Origin: Halopelagius fulvigenes
Lineage (GTDB): Archaea > Halobacteriota > Halobacteria > Halobacteriales > Haloferacaceae
Assembly (NCBI RefSeq): GCF_042662625.1
Contig: NZ_JBHSXH010000009.1
Span: 124,001 to 188,000 of the forward strand
Direction of reading: 5' to 3'
Length of the DNA stretch: 64,000 bases
Part shown: positions 40,729 through 49,247 of the stretch, piece after piece
Position numbering within the stretch: the first letter of the stretch is position 1
How the letters are laid out: every line of letters starts with the position of its first letter
Made by a program: the position numbers and the translations under genes
The notes under the pieces: model-generated
Told to the model about the DNA's origin: nothing
The model's input: only the letters and a program-made list of their open reading frames with translations
Database searches by the model: none

Positions 40729-41265
40729 TTACGGTTCGACGCCCAGTACGTCGAGGGCGGCGTCGGCGTCGCCCTCCATCCGGCGCAACAGCGTCCGCAT
40801 CTCCAGTTTCGCCTCCTCGGTGACGGAGACGAGGACCATCCCCTCGTCGGGTTGCCCGTAGACGACGCTCGCGCCGAGGGGCGCGGCGACGACGGCCGGA
40901 AGCGTCGCCAAGTCCTCCTCGCCCTCGACGACGATGGTGACCGGGTCGTCGTACTCTGCGAGTGCGGTGGCGAGCGCCGTGAGAAGTTCCTCGCCGATGG
41001 TCCCGGCCTCGTTCGCGGCGTCGATGCCGTCGTCCGGGGCGGCGATGGCGCGGCGAATCTCCTCGTCTATCGCCTCGCGCTTCGTCTGCCCGTCCACGAC
41101 GGCCACGTCCGGCACGCGTCCGGCCTCGCGGAGGTGGTAGGTGACGACGTCTCCGACGGCGATTATCGGGTCGCCGGCGTCGTCGAGCAGACGGTCGGCG
41201 CGCCGATAGACCGGTCCGAACGGCTCCTTGAACGCGCCGCGGAGGTCGCGAGGCAGTCTGAGCAT
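40729..41265 (-). CDS. GTP-dependent dephospho-CoA kinase (DUF359)
   Basis: 178 residues of the archaeal enzyme that makes CoA from dephospho-CoA with GTP. LPRDLRGAFKEPFGPVYR, IIAVGDVVTYHL, VAVVDGQTKREAID, TIVVEGEEDLATLPAVVAAPLGASVVYGQPDEGMVLV are the conserved segments (GDVVT, D-G-x-T-x-R, the E-G-E-x-D-L and G-Q-P-x-E-G motifs). Together with pantoate kinase at the window start it shows the archaeal CoA pathway. Next to Spt4 on the same strand, 14 bases apart. Confidence 0.92.
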   Translation of the reverse strand: MLRLPRDLRGAFKEPFGPVYRRADRLLDDAGDPIIAVGDVVTYHLREAGRVPDVAVVDGQTKREAIDEEIRRAIAAPDDGIDAANEAGTIGEELLTALATALAEYDDPVTIVVEGEEDLATLPAVVAAPLGASVVYGQPDEGMVLVSVTEEAKLEMRTLLRRMEGDADAALDVLGVEP

Positions 41266-41279
41266 GTCTTACGCTGGCG

Positions 41280-41477
41280 TCAGCGGACCTTCAGCGCGTA
41301 GCCGCCGGGTTCGTTCACGTTCATCTCCTCGGCTATCTCGCTCTCCTCGGGGTGGGTGATGACGACGTACCCCGCCCAGTCCTCCGTGAGGGTGGTCGCG
41401 CCGCAACTCTCGCAGACGTTCGCGTCCGGGTCGTTGATGTAGTGGCACTCGCGGCAGGCGAGACGCGGCTTCGCCAT
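41280..41477 (-). CDS. spt4: Transcription elongation factor Spt4 (RpoE'')
   Basis: 65 residues. A four-cysteine zinc site: MAKPRLACRECHYINDPDANVCESCGATTL, followed by EDWAGYVVITHPEESEIAEEMN. Partner of Spt5 in RNA polymerase elongation. It starts at the base after the RpoE1 stop, so the two are almost fused in translation. The last residues EPGGYALKVR are typical. Confidence 0.93.
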   Translation of the reverse strand: MAKPRLACRECHYINDPDANVCESCGATTLTEDWAGYVVITHPEESEIAEEMNVNEPGGYALKVR

Positions 41478-42056
41478 CTAGCTCCCCTCCGCGCCGGTGG
41501 CGGCCTCGCTCTTCTGGCGGTCCTCTTCGAGCCAGCCGTGCTTGCCGAGTCCCGGCTGTTTGGCCGTGAGGCCGATCTTCGAGTCGCGGGGGTTCCGCTC
41601 GTCGATGCTCTTCGTGACGATTCGGACCCGAACCGAGTCGCCGACGCCGAGCGTCCGCCCCGACTCCGTGGAGGCCAACTGCTGGTTCTCGCCGTCGTAG
41701 GCGAGGTACTCGTCCGATATCTGCGAGACGTGTAGCAGTCCGTCCACCGGACCGATTCCGACGAACGCGCCGAACTCCACGACTTCGACGACTTCGCCGT
41801 CTACGACCTCCTGCATGCTTGGGTCGTACGTGATGGCGTCGAACTCCGCTTCGTAGTAGACGCCGGCGCGGCCCGGGAGGACCGTCCCTTCGCCGATGTC
41901 GTGGACGTTCACGACGCTCACGACGCTGCCCACATCTTCGTCCATCCGTCCTTCGAGTTTATCCTGCAGGAGTCGCTTGACCCGATTGGGGGTCACGTCA
42001 GCGAGATGCTCCGGCGGGACCTCGACCGTGTCCTTGAGTCGTACCCGTTTGTACAT
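41478..42056 (-). CDS. rpoE1: DNA-directed RNA polymerase subunit E' (Rpo7)
   Basis: 192 residues. MYKRVRLKDTVEVPPEHLAD begins the tip domain, and an S1 domain follows (VVDGEVVEVVEFGAFVGIGPVDGLLHVSQISDEYLAYDGENQQ). VRVRIVTKSIDERNPRDSKIGLTAKQPGLGKHGWLEED is the characteristic C-terminal end. It forms the stalk of the archaeal polymerase and contacts emerging RNA. Part of the block with Spt4. Confidence 0.94.
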   Translation of the reverse strand: MYKRVRLKDTVEVPPEHLADVTPNRVKRLLQDKLEGRMDEDVGSVVSVVNVHDIGEGTVLPGRAGVYYEAEFDAITYDPSMQEVVDGEVVEVVEFGAFVGIGPVDGLLHVSQISDEYLAYDGENQQLASTESGRTLGVGDSVRVRIVTKSIDERNPRDSKIGLTAKQPGLGKHGWLEEDRQKSEAATGAEGS

Positions 42057-42063
42057 CGTATGG

Positions 42064-42447
42064 CTATGGTTCCGTTATTTCGAGTTTGTCCCGACCCCTT
42101 ATACCGATTACTCGAACGCCGCGTTCGAGCAGTCGGTCCCGAAGGGGCTTGTCGTTCGTGACGACGTAGTCGCACTCGCCGAAGGCGAGTTCGACGACCG
42201 CGTCGTCGGCGTACGATGCGTCGGTTTCGACGACGCGACACCGTTCCGCGGCGAGGTCGGCGCCCACGCTGGCCGCCACGCCCTCTGTGCCGCCCCCGCG
42301 GGAGAGTTTCTCCAACTCCACCGTGACTGCACGGGGGACGACGAGGTCGAGGTCGGCGGCGAGTACCCGGTCGAGTTCCTCGAACAGTCGCACGTCGAGT
42401 TCGACCGGCATCATCAGCGCGTTCGTGTCCATGATTACCGTCGTCAC
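42064..42447 (-). CDS. PIN-domain ribonuclease (Fcf1/VapC9-like)
   Basis: 127 residues. The catalytic acidic residues are in TTVIMDTNALMMPVEL (first Asp), VPRAVTVELEKLS (Glu) and DDAVVELAFGECDYVVTNDKPLRDRLLERG (D..D). The gene sits between aIF2 gamma and RpoE1, the same place as in many archaea, where it is thought to process rRNA. The palindrome within its codons at 42111-42129 is in a conserved segment (LLERGVRVIG), so it is not an insertion. Confidence 0.85.
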   Translation of the reverse strand: MTTVIMDTNALMMPVELDVRLFEELDRVLAADLDLVVPRAVTVELEKLSRGGGTEGVAASVGADLAAERCRVVETDASYADDAVVELAFGECDYVVTNDKPLRDRLLERGVRVIGIRGRDKLEITEP

Positions 42448-42481
42448 GTCTTCCTCTGGGTTCGTGTCGCGTCTCTCCTCG

Positions 42482-43714
42482 TCACTTCAGCGTCCCGATG
42501 CCGATGAGTCGCCACCGCGCGCCGACCCGGCGGTTGATGGCTATCTTCGCGCCCGACTGGGCGCAGACGGGTCGCTTCAGCGATACTTCCGCCTCGCCGC
42601 TTCGCGCACTCGTGACGGCACCGACCGTGGTGGCCGTGCCGACGGTGAGCATGAGGGGTTCGCCGGTCGAAATCTCCTCGACCGTGTCCTCGTCCTCGCC
42701 GACCACGCGGTCGAGGAGTTCGACGTCCATCGTGAACTCCTCGCGCGTCGGCGGCAGGGACCCGGGTTCGCCGGCGACCTGCCCCGCGAGGGCGTCGCCC
42801 TTCGTGAGACTCGGGTCGAGACCCGTCCCGACGCCGCAGAGGCCGCCGGGGCGGACTTCGTCCACCATCTGGCCGCCCGCCTGCAGCGAACGGATGTCGG
42901 TCGTGATGGGCCGCCACTCGGTCTGGCCGCCCTCTTCGACTTCGCGCCCCGGGCGGAGTTCGAGTTCGTCGCCCTCGGTCAGTTTGCCGGTGACGACGGA
43001 TCCGCCGATGACGCCGCCGGAGAGGTCCTCCCACGTCGTGCCCGGGCGGTTGATGTCGAACGACCGCGCCGTAAACATCTGCGCGCCCTCGCCCTCGTCG
43101 CGGTCGGGCGTGGGAATCTCCTCTTCGATGGTCTGGATGAGGAGGTCAACGTTGACGCCTTGCTGGGCGCTGGTCGGGACGATGGGGGCGTCCTCGGCGA
43201 CCGTTCCCTTCACGAACTCCTGTATCTGCTCGTAGTTCTCGACTGCCCGTTCGCGGTCGACGAGGTCGACCTTGTTCTGCGCGATGACGATGTTGTCGAT
43301 GCCGATGATGTCGAGCGCCATCAGGTGCTCTTCCGTCTGCGCCTGCGGCACGTCCTCCGTGGCCGACACCACGAGCACCGCGCCGTCCATGATGGCCGCG
43401 CCCGACAGCATCGTCGCCATCAGGGTCTCGTGACCCGGCGCGTCCACGAACGACACCGTTCGCAGTATTTCCGTCTCGTTGCCTTCCTCGTCGGTCTCCT
43501 CGACCGTGTAGCACTCCGGTTCGTCTGTCCCGGGAATTCGGCGGAACGTCGCGTCCGCGTACCCGAGTCGGATGGAGATGCCGCGCTTCATCTCCTCCGA
43601 GTGCTGGTCGGTCCACGAACCCGACAACGCCTGCACGAGCGTCGTCTTGCCGTGGTCTACGTGACCGACGAGTCCGATGTTCACCTCCGGTTGTTGTGGA
43701 TTTTGCGTCACCAT
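42482..43714 (-). CDS. Translation initiation factor aIF2 gamma subunit
   Basis: 410 residues. The GTPase has P-loop GLVGHVDHGKTTLV, switch I with KRGISIRLGYAD, VDAPGHETLMATMLSG (switch II), AQNKVDLVD (NKxD) and PTSAQQG. A zinc-type region is shortened (RIPGTDEPECYTVEETDEEGNETE with a single Cys, suggesting that the metal knuckle has been lost here). Beta-barrel domains II and III follow. It brings Met-tRNAi to the small subunit. An AGGAGGT lies just before the ATG (43717-43723), and a TATA-like tttatca at about 43762 implies a 20-nt leader. Confidence 0.94.
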   Translation of the reverse strand: MVTQNPQQPEVNIGLVGHVDHGKTTLVQALSGSWTDQHSEEMKRGISIRLGYADATFRRIPGTDEPECYTVEETDEEGNETEILRTVSFVDAPGHETLMATMLSGAAIMDGAVLVVSATEDVPQAQTEEHLMALDIIGIDNIVIAQNKVDLVDRERAVENYEQIQEFVKGTVAEDAPIVPTSAQQGVNVDLLIQTIEEEIPTPDRDEGEGAQMFTARSFDINRPGTTWEDLSGGVIGGSVVTGKLTEGDELELRPGREVEEGGQTEWRPITTDIRSLQAGGQMVDEVRPGGLCGVGTGLDPSLTKGDALAGQVAGEPGSLPPTREEFTMDVELLDRVVGEDEDTVEEISTGEPLMLTVGTATTVGAVTSARSGEAEVSLKRPVCAQSGAKIAINRRVGARWRLIGIGTLK

Positions 43715-43716
43715 TG

Positions 43717-43723
43717 ACCTCCT
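43717..43723 (-). promoter_or_regulatory. Shine-Dalgarno site before aIF2 gamma
   Basis: AGGAGGT on the coding strand, two bases upstream of the ATG. The spacing is unusually short, but it is one of few strong Shine-Dalgarno sites in a window dominated by leaderless genes. Confidence 0.6.
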
Positions 43724-43883
43724 GAAGTAATCTTGGGGAAGTTTCGCCCCGAGCGCCTGATAAAGTTGCTGTTATAGTCGCGGGGCGGACGCTCTGCGGC
43801 CCGTGTCGTGTGAACTTCCCGCAGGAGAGGGAGTCGTCCCTCCCCCGAACACTGTTCGAAGACGACTAGGCGGCCCGGCGTGA

Positions 43884-44693
43884 TTAGTCCGCCGGCGGTT
43901 CGAAGGTGTTCGGCGGGCCGGTCGGCGAGAGGGTCTGTCCGGTGACGAACGAGGCGGCGTCGCTGGCGAGGAAGCGGACGGTGTCGGCCACCTCGTCGGG
44001 CGTGCCGACCGTCCTGTCCACCGGGTCTCGCTCCGGCATCTCCTCGATTCCGAGCCACTCCCGCACCGCCGGCGTCGCGATGAAGCCGGGTTCGACGGCG
44101 TTCACGCGAACGTCGTCGCCGGCCCACTCGACGGCGAGCGTTCGCGTGAGCGCGCTCACGCCCGCCTTCGCGGCGCTGTAGGGGCCCATCCCCGCGACGC
44201 CGTAGCGACCGGCCATGCTCGACGTGTTGACGACCGCGCCGCCGCCCTCCCGGAGTGCGTCGGCGAACGCGCGGGTGACGTTGTACGTCCCGGTGAGGTT
44301 CACCTCGACGACGCCGTCCCAGTCGTCGGGACCGACCTCGTGGAGGGGGTCGCCGGAGCCCGCCCCGCCCGCGTTGTTCACGAGGACGTCCACGCCGCCG
44401 AACTCCTCGACGGTCGCGTCGGCGAACGCCGCCACCGAGCCTCGGTCGGTCACGTCGCACTCGACGGGGAAGACCGACCCGGGGCGGTCGGCCGCGTTCA
44501 GTTCCTCGGCGACGGCCTCGACGTCCGCCCGCGTTCGAGAGCAGATGACCACGTCCGCGCCGTCGGCGACGAACGTCTCCGCGATGGCGCGCCCGATACC
44601 GCTGGACGCGCCGGTCACGACGACCGTCTCGTCGGCGACGCTCGACCGTTCGCGGACCGACTCCGTCGTACGGATTCCGTCTGTGATTGGCAT
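43884..44693 (-). CDS. Short-chain dehydrogenase/reductase
   Basis: 269 residues of a classical SDR. The cofactor loop is VVVTGASSGIGRAIAE (TGxxxGIG), NNAG is in VDVLVNNAGGAG, and the catalytic Ser-Tyr-Lys is in VVNTSSMAGRYG and YSAAKAG. RVNAVEPGFIATPAV is as usual. NADPH/NADH-dependent oxidation of a hydroxyl or reduction of a carbonyl; substrate unknown. ATG 44693 gives the short, family-like N-terminus (MPITDGIRTTESVRERSSVADET); the frame continues upstream without support. Confidence 0.85.
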   Translation of the reverse strand: MPITDGIRTTESVRERSSVADETVVVTGASSGIGRAIAETFVADGADVVICSRTRADVEAVAEELNAADRPGSVFPVECDVTDRGSVAAFADATVEEFGGVDVLVNNAGGAGSGDPLHEVGPDDWDGVVEVNLTGTYNVTRAFADALREGGGAVVNTSSMAGRYGVAGMGPYSAAKAGVSALTRTLAVEWAGDDVRVNAVEPGFIATPAVREWLGIEEMPERDPVDRTVGTPDEVADTVRFLASDAASFVTGQTLSPTGPPNTFEPPAD

Positions 44694-44749
44694 CGCCGCC
44701 GCTAGGAGAACCCGACGCAAAAGGCGAGTAGCTCCTCTCGACGCGGCGA

Positions 44750-45592
44750 CTACCGAACCCGCTTCATCAGGTCGAACAGTTCGTCGCGGTACGTCTTCGG
44801 CTTCAGTCCGAGGTCCACATCCACGGTGAGCGATATCGCCTCCGAGGGCGTCTTCGTCACCTCCCGCGCGAAGTTCTCGTCGGGGTAGGCTCCGCCCGTC
44901 ACGAGGACGGAGTCGTTCCCTATCCACGCCGCGAGGTGCCCCGCGACGGTTATCTCCCCGCCCTCGATGGTTATCTCCTCGTCGCCCAAGCCGACCGAGA
45001 AGCCGTCGAACGCGTACGCCGCCTCGAAGTTAGTCAGGCGCGCCTCCGCGCCCGACGCCACCTGCATCGTCTCCTCGCCGGTCTGCGTCACGTCCGCGAG
45101 GCCCGCCTGCTTCAGGCGCGACCGGAACGTCCGCCGGGACTGCGCTTCGACCCTGTCGAGGAGTCGCTGGCGGCCCGCGCCCGCCGGGAGACTCGTGATG
45201 TCGGGGTCGAACGTCGCCCGCGTGGCGAAGAACGTCGCGAGTTGCGCGTCCGCGCGCCCCAGCGTCTTGTCGGCTATCTTCGTCCGAAGCGCCGCGTCCT
45301 CGTAGAGGAGCGTCCGCGTGGCGGCGGTGAGCGTCACCGGCCCGACGGACTGCTCGAACGCCGGGTCCTCCGTCGCGTCGTCCGTCCGTTCCCACCCGCC
45401 CTCGTCGAGTCGCCTCTCGGGGACCTTCGGCGGCCGCCGCGCGGCGCTCACCGTCGCCCCCTGCCCGCTACATCCGGCGAGCGCAGACGCGCCCGCGGCG
45501 GCCGCGACGCCGAGGTACGCCCGTCTGCTCCATCCCTCTCTCCCCTCGTTCCCGCTTCTGTCGGTCTCACTTCGTTCGTTTCCGGGGTGCAT
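44750..45592 (-). CDS. DUF6517-type Tat lipoprotein
   Basis: 280 residues. The Tat-like signal is SRRAYLGVAAAAGASALAGC with a lipobox. The mature region contains GWERTDDATEDPAFEQSVGPVTLTAATRTLLYEDAALRTKIADKTLG and GAEARLTNFEAAYAFDGFSVGLGDEEITIEGGEITVAGHLAAW, which I match to DUF6517. Surface-anchored; the role is unknown. Start 45592 is supported by a TATA-like element 27 bases upstream; the ATG at 45619 is too close to it. Confidence 0.75.
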   Translation of the reverse strand: MHPGNERSETDRSGNEGREGWSRRAYLGVAAAAGASALAGCSGQGATVSAARRPPKVPERRLDEGGWERTDDATEDPAFEQSVGPVTLTAATRTLLYEDAALRTKIADKTLGRADAQLATFFATRATFDPDITSLPAGAGRQRLLDRVEAQSRRTFRSRLKQAGLADVTQTGEETMQVASGAEARLTNFEAAYAFDGFSVGLGDEEITIEGGEITVAGHLAAWIGNDSVLVTGGAYPDENFAREVTKTPSEAISLTVDVDLGLKPKTYRDELFDLMKRVR

Positions 45593-45827
45593 CCGTCGTC
45601 GGGGGTGGGGCGTATTCACAAAAGTAGTTATCTTCTGGTATCTAACATGTACCGCGCGATTGCAACCCCCTCGCTCCGACGACGCCCCGGATTTCGCTCG
45701 GACGTCGAACGCCCGTTCTGGAAGTGTCTACCGTCGGAGCGTTCGCCTGACCCCCGTCCGCCTCCCCCGTTTCGCTCCCTCGCCGTCCGGCGAGGTGCTT
45801 TTGTCCGCGCCGCCCGGAGTGTCCCCC

Positions 45828-46811
45828 GTGCCCGCCTCGGACGACCGGACGCGAGAGTTCGCGTTCGAACTCGCGTTGTGCGCCCACCTCGAAGCCGAAA
45901 CCGAGTGGCTCCCCGCCCGACAACTCGGCGCGGCAGTCGTCGCTCCCGGCCGCCGCATCGTCGACATCTGCGCCGTCGTCCCCGGCCCGAAGTTCGAGGA
46001 GCGAACGGCCGTCACCGCCGACACGATTCCCGCGCGCGCCATCGAGAGCGACGTGGGCGTCGGGGAGGCGGTGTACTGGCGTGACGCCTTCGACTGCTCC
46101 CGCGAGGCGGCCCGAACCGCGGTGGACCGCGCCGTCGAGAGCGGATTCTTCGAACGCGAACGCCGCGGCGCGCGGGAGTACGTTCGTCGGACGACCCGCT
46201 ACCCCGACGAGTGGTTCTCCGGCCTCGTCGGCGTCGAGAACAAACCCGACTTGGACGCGCCGGGCGCACTCGAACGCCAGTTGCGGACCGACGTGAGCCT
46301 CGGCCTCTTCGACAGCGTCGTCCTCGCCACCGAGAGTTACGTCACCCGCGCCCACCTGAACCGCCTGCCCGAGGAGGTGGGCGTCTGGCGGTTCGACCCC
46401 GAGACGGGCGACCGGACGGTCGTTCGGGAACCCGCGCCCCTGCCGACGGACCGCCCGGGCGTCGAACTCGTCGAGGAACGGCCCCTGCGGACGGACGTGG
46501 CCGTCGTCTCCGCCGCGGAGAAGACCCGCGCGCGGCGGCGACTCGCGGAACGCGCCTACGGCAAGGGCTGGCGGACGTACGAGTTCCCCGCCTGCGCCCG
46601 CGCCGGCGCGACGGCCGACGGGCGACCCCTCTGTTCGCACTTCGGCCGCGTCGTGGACCCCTCGCGGGAGTGCGGCGCGGACTGCCCGGCGCGCGAGGAG
46701 GGCGACGCGCCCGACGCGGACGCCGCCGCCCTCCGAGACGCCCGGACGGCGTGGGTCCGAAACCCGAAAGGCGTCGCCCGGTGGCAGAGCGGACTCGACA
46801 GGTTCGTCTGA
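45828..46811 (+). CDS. DUF5787-type protein
   Basis: 327 residues of a haloarchaeal family (DUF5787). FAFELALCAHLEAETEWLPARQLGAAV and GRRIVDICAVVPGPKFEER look like a restriction-endonuclease-like start (E...D..). RRTTRYPDEWFSGLVGVENKPDLDAPGALERQLRTDVSLGLFDSVVLATES has the E-N-K pattern of a PD-(D/E)xK-like site. A C-terminal cluster CSHFGRVVDPSRECGADCP may bind metal. Starts at GTG 45828, 27 bases after a TATA-like cttttgt. Whether it is active as a nuclease is inference. Confidence 0.7.
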   Translation: MPASDDRTREFAFELALCAHLEAETEWLPARQLGAAVVAPGRRIVDICAVVPGPKFEERTAVTADTIPARAIESDVGVGEAVYWRDAFDCSREAARTAVDRAVESGFFERERRGAREYVRRTTRYPDEWFSGLVGVENKPDLDAPGALERQLRTDVSLGLFDSVVLATESYVTRAHLNRLPEEVGVWRFDPETGDRTVVREPAPLPTDRPGVELVEERPLRTDVAVVSAAEKTRARRRLAERAYGKGWRTYEFPACARAGATADGRPLCSHFGRVVDPSRECGADCPAREEGDAPDADAAALRDARTAWVRNPKGVARWQSGLDRFV

Positions 46812-46814
46812 CGC

Positions 46815-46997
46815 TCACTTCTCCTGCTTCGAGTAGACGAGTGCGACGGTCACGACGACCCCGAACGCCAGCATGAACGCCGCGCCGCGCACCCAGTCGA
46901 CTTCTCCCTCCACCGCCCACGAGAGGGCGACGAAGACGACGCCGCCGGCGACGGCGCTTGCGACGGCGTAGCGGATGTCAGAGGAGACAGTCGGCAT
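46815..46997 (-). CDS. Small two-helix membrane protein, 60 aa
   Basis: YAVASAVAGGVVFVALSWAVEG and GAAFMLAFGVVVTVALVYSKQEK are two hydrophobic segments separated by an acidic loop, giving a simple hairpin. No family is recognised. It is convergent with the DUF5787 gene, three bases apart. Confidence 0.55.
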   Translation of the reverse strand: MPTVSSDIRYAVASAVAGGVVFVALSWAVEGEVDWVRGAAFMLAFGVVVTVALVYSKQEK

Positions 46998-47094
46998 ACT
47001 CTATCGGGTCGCCCCGCGGCGAAGTATCCTCTGGTGGGAGAGGGCGCGACGTGCCCGAATGTGCGACGCGTGCGACGCGGGGGCGGCGACGCTC

Positions 47095-47919
47095 TCAGAG
47101 ATCGTACGTCTCCCCGTCCACGGCGAGGGGCTCCTCGAACGCCTCGTCGGACGGGTAGAAGTGCGCCGTGTGGACGAGACGCGTCTCCGACGCGTTCAGG
47201 TCGTCGGCGAGGGAGAGCGCACCCTCCCTGGTCATGTGCTTCGTTCCGAACGTGCGCGGGACGCCGTCCTCGTCGTGATGCCGTCCGCCGAGGGGGTGGT
47301 GTTCGCAGAGCGACGCCGGGACGATGGCGTCGGCGAGAAAGAGGTCCGGGTCGCGAAGCACCTCGCGGGACTCCTCGGGGACGGCGAAGTTCGTGTCGCC
47401 CGAGACGGAGAGCTTCGCGCCCGTCTCGGGGTCCTCGACGGCGAGTCCGTAACAGAGAAGCGGCGGGTGATCGACGGGGACGAGGGTCACGTCGAGGCCG
47501 CAGACGCGGAACGACTCGAACGGCGCGTGCCCGCGGACGGTGACCCGTTCGAGGTAGTCGTACTTGTCGGCGACGGTCTCGGCGACGCTCTCGCCGGTCT
47601 TCGGGTCCGTCTCGTTCGCCGCGTGGACGGGCAACTCGTCGAACACGCGGTAGGCGTTGCCGAGGCCGTCGATGTGGTCGAAGTGGACGTGCGTCACGAC
47701 GCCCGCATCCGGGAGGGGAACGTCGCGCGTCAGGAACTGGTGCCGGAAGTCGGGGCTGAAGTCAACGAGAAGCGACTCGTCGGTTCTCTCGTTCTCGACG
47801 TGAACGGAGAAGCGACTGCGCTCGACGCCGCGTTCGCGCGCCGACCGGCAGGTGTCGCAGTCGCATCCGACGGTCGGCGTTCCCGTCGTGTCGCCCGTGC
47901 CGAGGAGAGTGACCCGCAT
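47095..47919 (-). CDS. Metallo-beta-lactamase-fold phosphodiesterase (PhnP-like)
   Basis: 274 residues. MRVTLLGTGDTTGTPTVGCDCDTC begins like PhnP (cyclic phosphoribosyl phosphodiesterase), with three cysteines for a structural zinc. The active site is THVHFDHIDGLGN (HxHxDH), LVPVDHPPLLCYGL and SVSGDTNFAVPEE for later ligands. It could act in phosphonate or cyclic-nucleotide turnover; no phn genes are nearby, so the substrate is open. A TATA-like cttatca lies 27 bases upstream of ATG 47919. Confidence 0.82.
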   Translation of the reverse strand: MRVTLLGTGDTTGTPTVGCDCDTCRSARERGVERSRFSVHVENERTDESLLVDFSPDFRHQFLTRDVPLPDAGVVTHVHFDHIDGLGNAYRVFDELPVHAANETDPKTGESVAETVADKYDYLERVTVRGHAPFESFRVCGLDVTLVPVDHPPLLCYGLAVEDPETGAKLSVSGDTNFAVPEESREVLRDPDLFLADAIVPASLCEHHPLGGRHHDEDGVPRTFGTKHMTREGALSLADDLNASETRLVHTAHFYPSDEAFEEPLAVDGETYDL

Positions 47920-47980
47920 CACCACGAGGTACGTCTCCGCCGGTTGATAAGCGTAGTCGATGCGTCCCGGTCTGCGGGTT

Positions 47981-48018
47981 CGCCCGCCGCCGGGTCAGTC
48001 GCCCGCCGCCGGGTCAGT
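47981..48018. repeat. 19-bp tandem duplication at the EamA stop
   Basis: cgcccgccgccgggtcagt at 47981-47999 is repeated exactly at 48000-48018. The EamA stop codon (48014-48016) lies in the second copy; because 19 is not a multiple of three, the first copy is out of frame. Confidence 0.8.
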
Positions 48019-48940
48019 CGCCCGCGCGCCCGACGGCGCCCGCGGTGTCGCTGACGAGGTCGGCTATCGCCTGGCGCTTGAGGACGACGAACCCGGCGAA
48101 GACGACGAGGAAGCCCGCTAGCGTCGCGAGCGTGACGGTCTCGCCGAGTATCGCCACGCCGGCGACGGTGGCGACCACCGGCACGAGGTAGGCGACGAGC
48201 GACGTTTCGAGTGCGCCCTGCGTCTCCAGCAGGTGGAAGTAGATGAAGAAGGCGACGGCGGTGGCGAAGACGCCGAGGTACGCCACCGCGGCCCCCGCCC
48301 GCAGGGTGGTCGGGAGCGAGAACGACTCGCCGAGGCCGACGCTGACGGCGTGCAGGAGAACCCCGCCGACGAGCATCGACCACCCGGAGAGGGCGGCGTT
48401 GTCCAGCGTCGGGCGCGCCCGTTGGACGAGGACGCCGCCCAACGCGACGCCCGAGACTTGGACGAGGATGAGCAGTCGGCCGACGACTCGGTCGCCCAGC
48501 AGGTTCGCGGGGTCCGGCCGGACGATGAGGACGACGCCGAGGAAGCCGAGGGCGATGCCGACCGCTCCGACCGGCGAGACGCGTTCCTCCGGCAGGAGTC
48601 CCAGCGCCCACAGCGACGTGGCGATGGGGACGAGACTCTGCAGAATCGCCGCGACGCCGCTCGGAACCGTCTGCTGGCCGACGAACAGGAAGGCGTTCAT
48701 CCCGACGAGGAAGACGCCGCCCGCGAGGACGGCCGCGGCGTTCGCGCGGTCGGTCGGCCGCCACGTCGCGCCGCTAGCGAGGGCGTAGCCCAACAGGAGC
48801 ACCGCTCCGAGGTCGTAGCGGAACGCCGCGAACAGCACCGGTTCGAGCGATTCGAGGCCGACGGAGATGGCGAGAAACGAAAAGCCCCAGAGGGTGGCGA
48901 GCGTCCCGAACAGGCCGACGGTTGCGAGGCGGCGGTTCAC
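48014..48940 (-). CDS. EamA/DMT-family transporter
   Basis: 308 residues, ten membrane helices in two homologous halves: VGLFGTLATLWGFSFLAISVGLESLEPVLFAAFRYDLGAVLLL and then VSGVALGGVLVQRARPTLDNAALSGWSMLVGGVLLHAVSV. Typical EamA end: VAYLVPVVATVAGVAILGETVTLATLAGFLVVFAGFVVLKR. Exports a metabolite, substrate unknown. GTG start; the upstream reading frame overlaps it by four bases (GTGA). Confidence 0.85.
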   Translation of the reverse strand: MNRRLATVGLFGTLATLWGFSFLAISVGLESLEPVLFAAFRYDLGAVLLLGYALASGATWRPTDRANAAAVLAGGVFLVGMNAFLFVGQQTVPSGVAAILQSLVPIATSLWALGLLPEERVSPVGAVGIALGFLGVVLIVRPDPANLLGDRVVGRLLILVQVSGVALGGVLVQRARPTLDNAALSGWSMLVGGVLLHAVSVGLGESFSLPTTLRAGAAVAYLGVFATAVAFFIYFHLLETQGALETSLVAYLVPVVATVAGVAILGETVTLATLAGFLVVFAGFVVLKRQAIADLVSDTAGAVGRAGD

Positions 48941-49173
48941 GGGCGTACGACCGTCCGCCGGACAATTAGGCGTCTCGGTTCGGCGGCCGGTGGTCGCTCG
49001 CACTGGCTTCGAGGTACCGAACCCACGTCAGGACGGTTCGCGTCGCCGTCCGGCCGTCGAGCGTCACCGTCGCAGTCACCGCGCTTCGATGCGGTCGGCG
49101 CGCCGCCGAGGCACCCGCCGAGGAGGGCGACTGCGGCGACTCCGCCGACGAACGCGCGTCTGGTGGAGGGCAT
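48937..49173 (-). pseudogene. Possible small lipoprotein, frame disrupted
   Basis: MPSTRRAFVGGVAAVALLGGC is a convincing Tat/lipobox start. After about residue 31 the frame becomes Arg/Pro-rich (GDCDGDARRPDGDANRPDVG), which is unlike haloarchaeal protein. A different frame over the same bases (AVTATVTLDGRTATRTVL, ending at 48966) has normal composition. A single frameshift near 49080 would join the two into a 68-residue lipoprotein. It could also be real and coupled to EamA by GTGA. Confidence 0.45.
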
Positions 49174-49247
49174 CGCTCGACGGGTTCCCGACCGCCCGCC
49201 AAGTACGTTGTCGAGAAGGAGGGCGACCCGCACCGCATCGCGTCGCC

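Noticed and set aside
42111..42129. Perfect 8-3-8 palindrome in the PIN-domain gene (arms ctcgaacg/cgttcgag)
   Set aside because: It lies in a conserved protein segment (LLERGVRVIG), has no second hairpin at 5-nt spacing, and single palindromes of this size are expected a few times by chance in 64 kb of such GC content.
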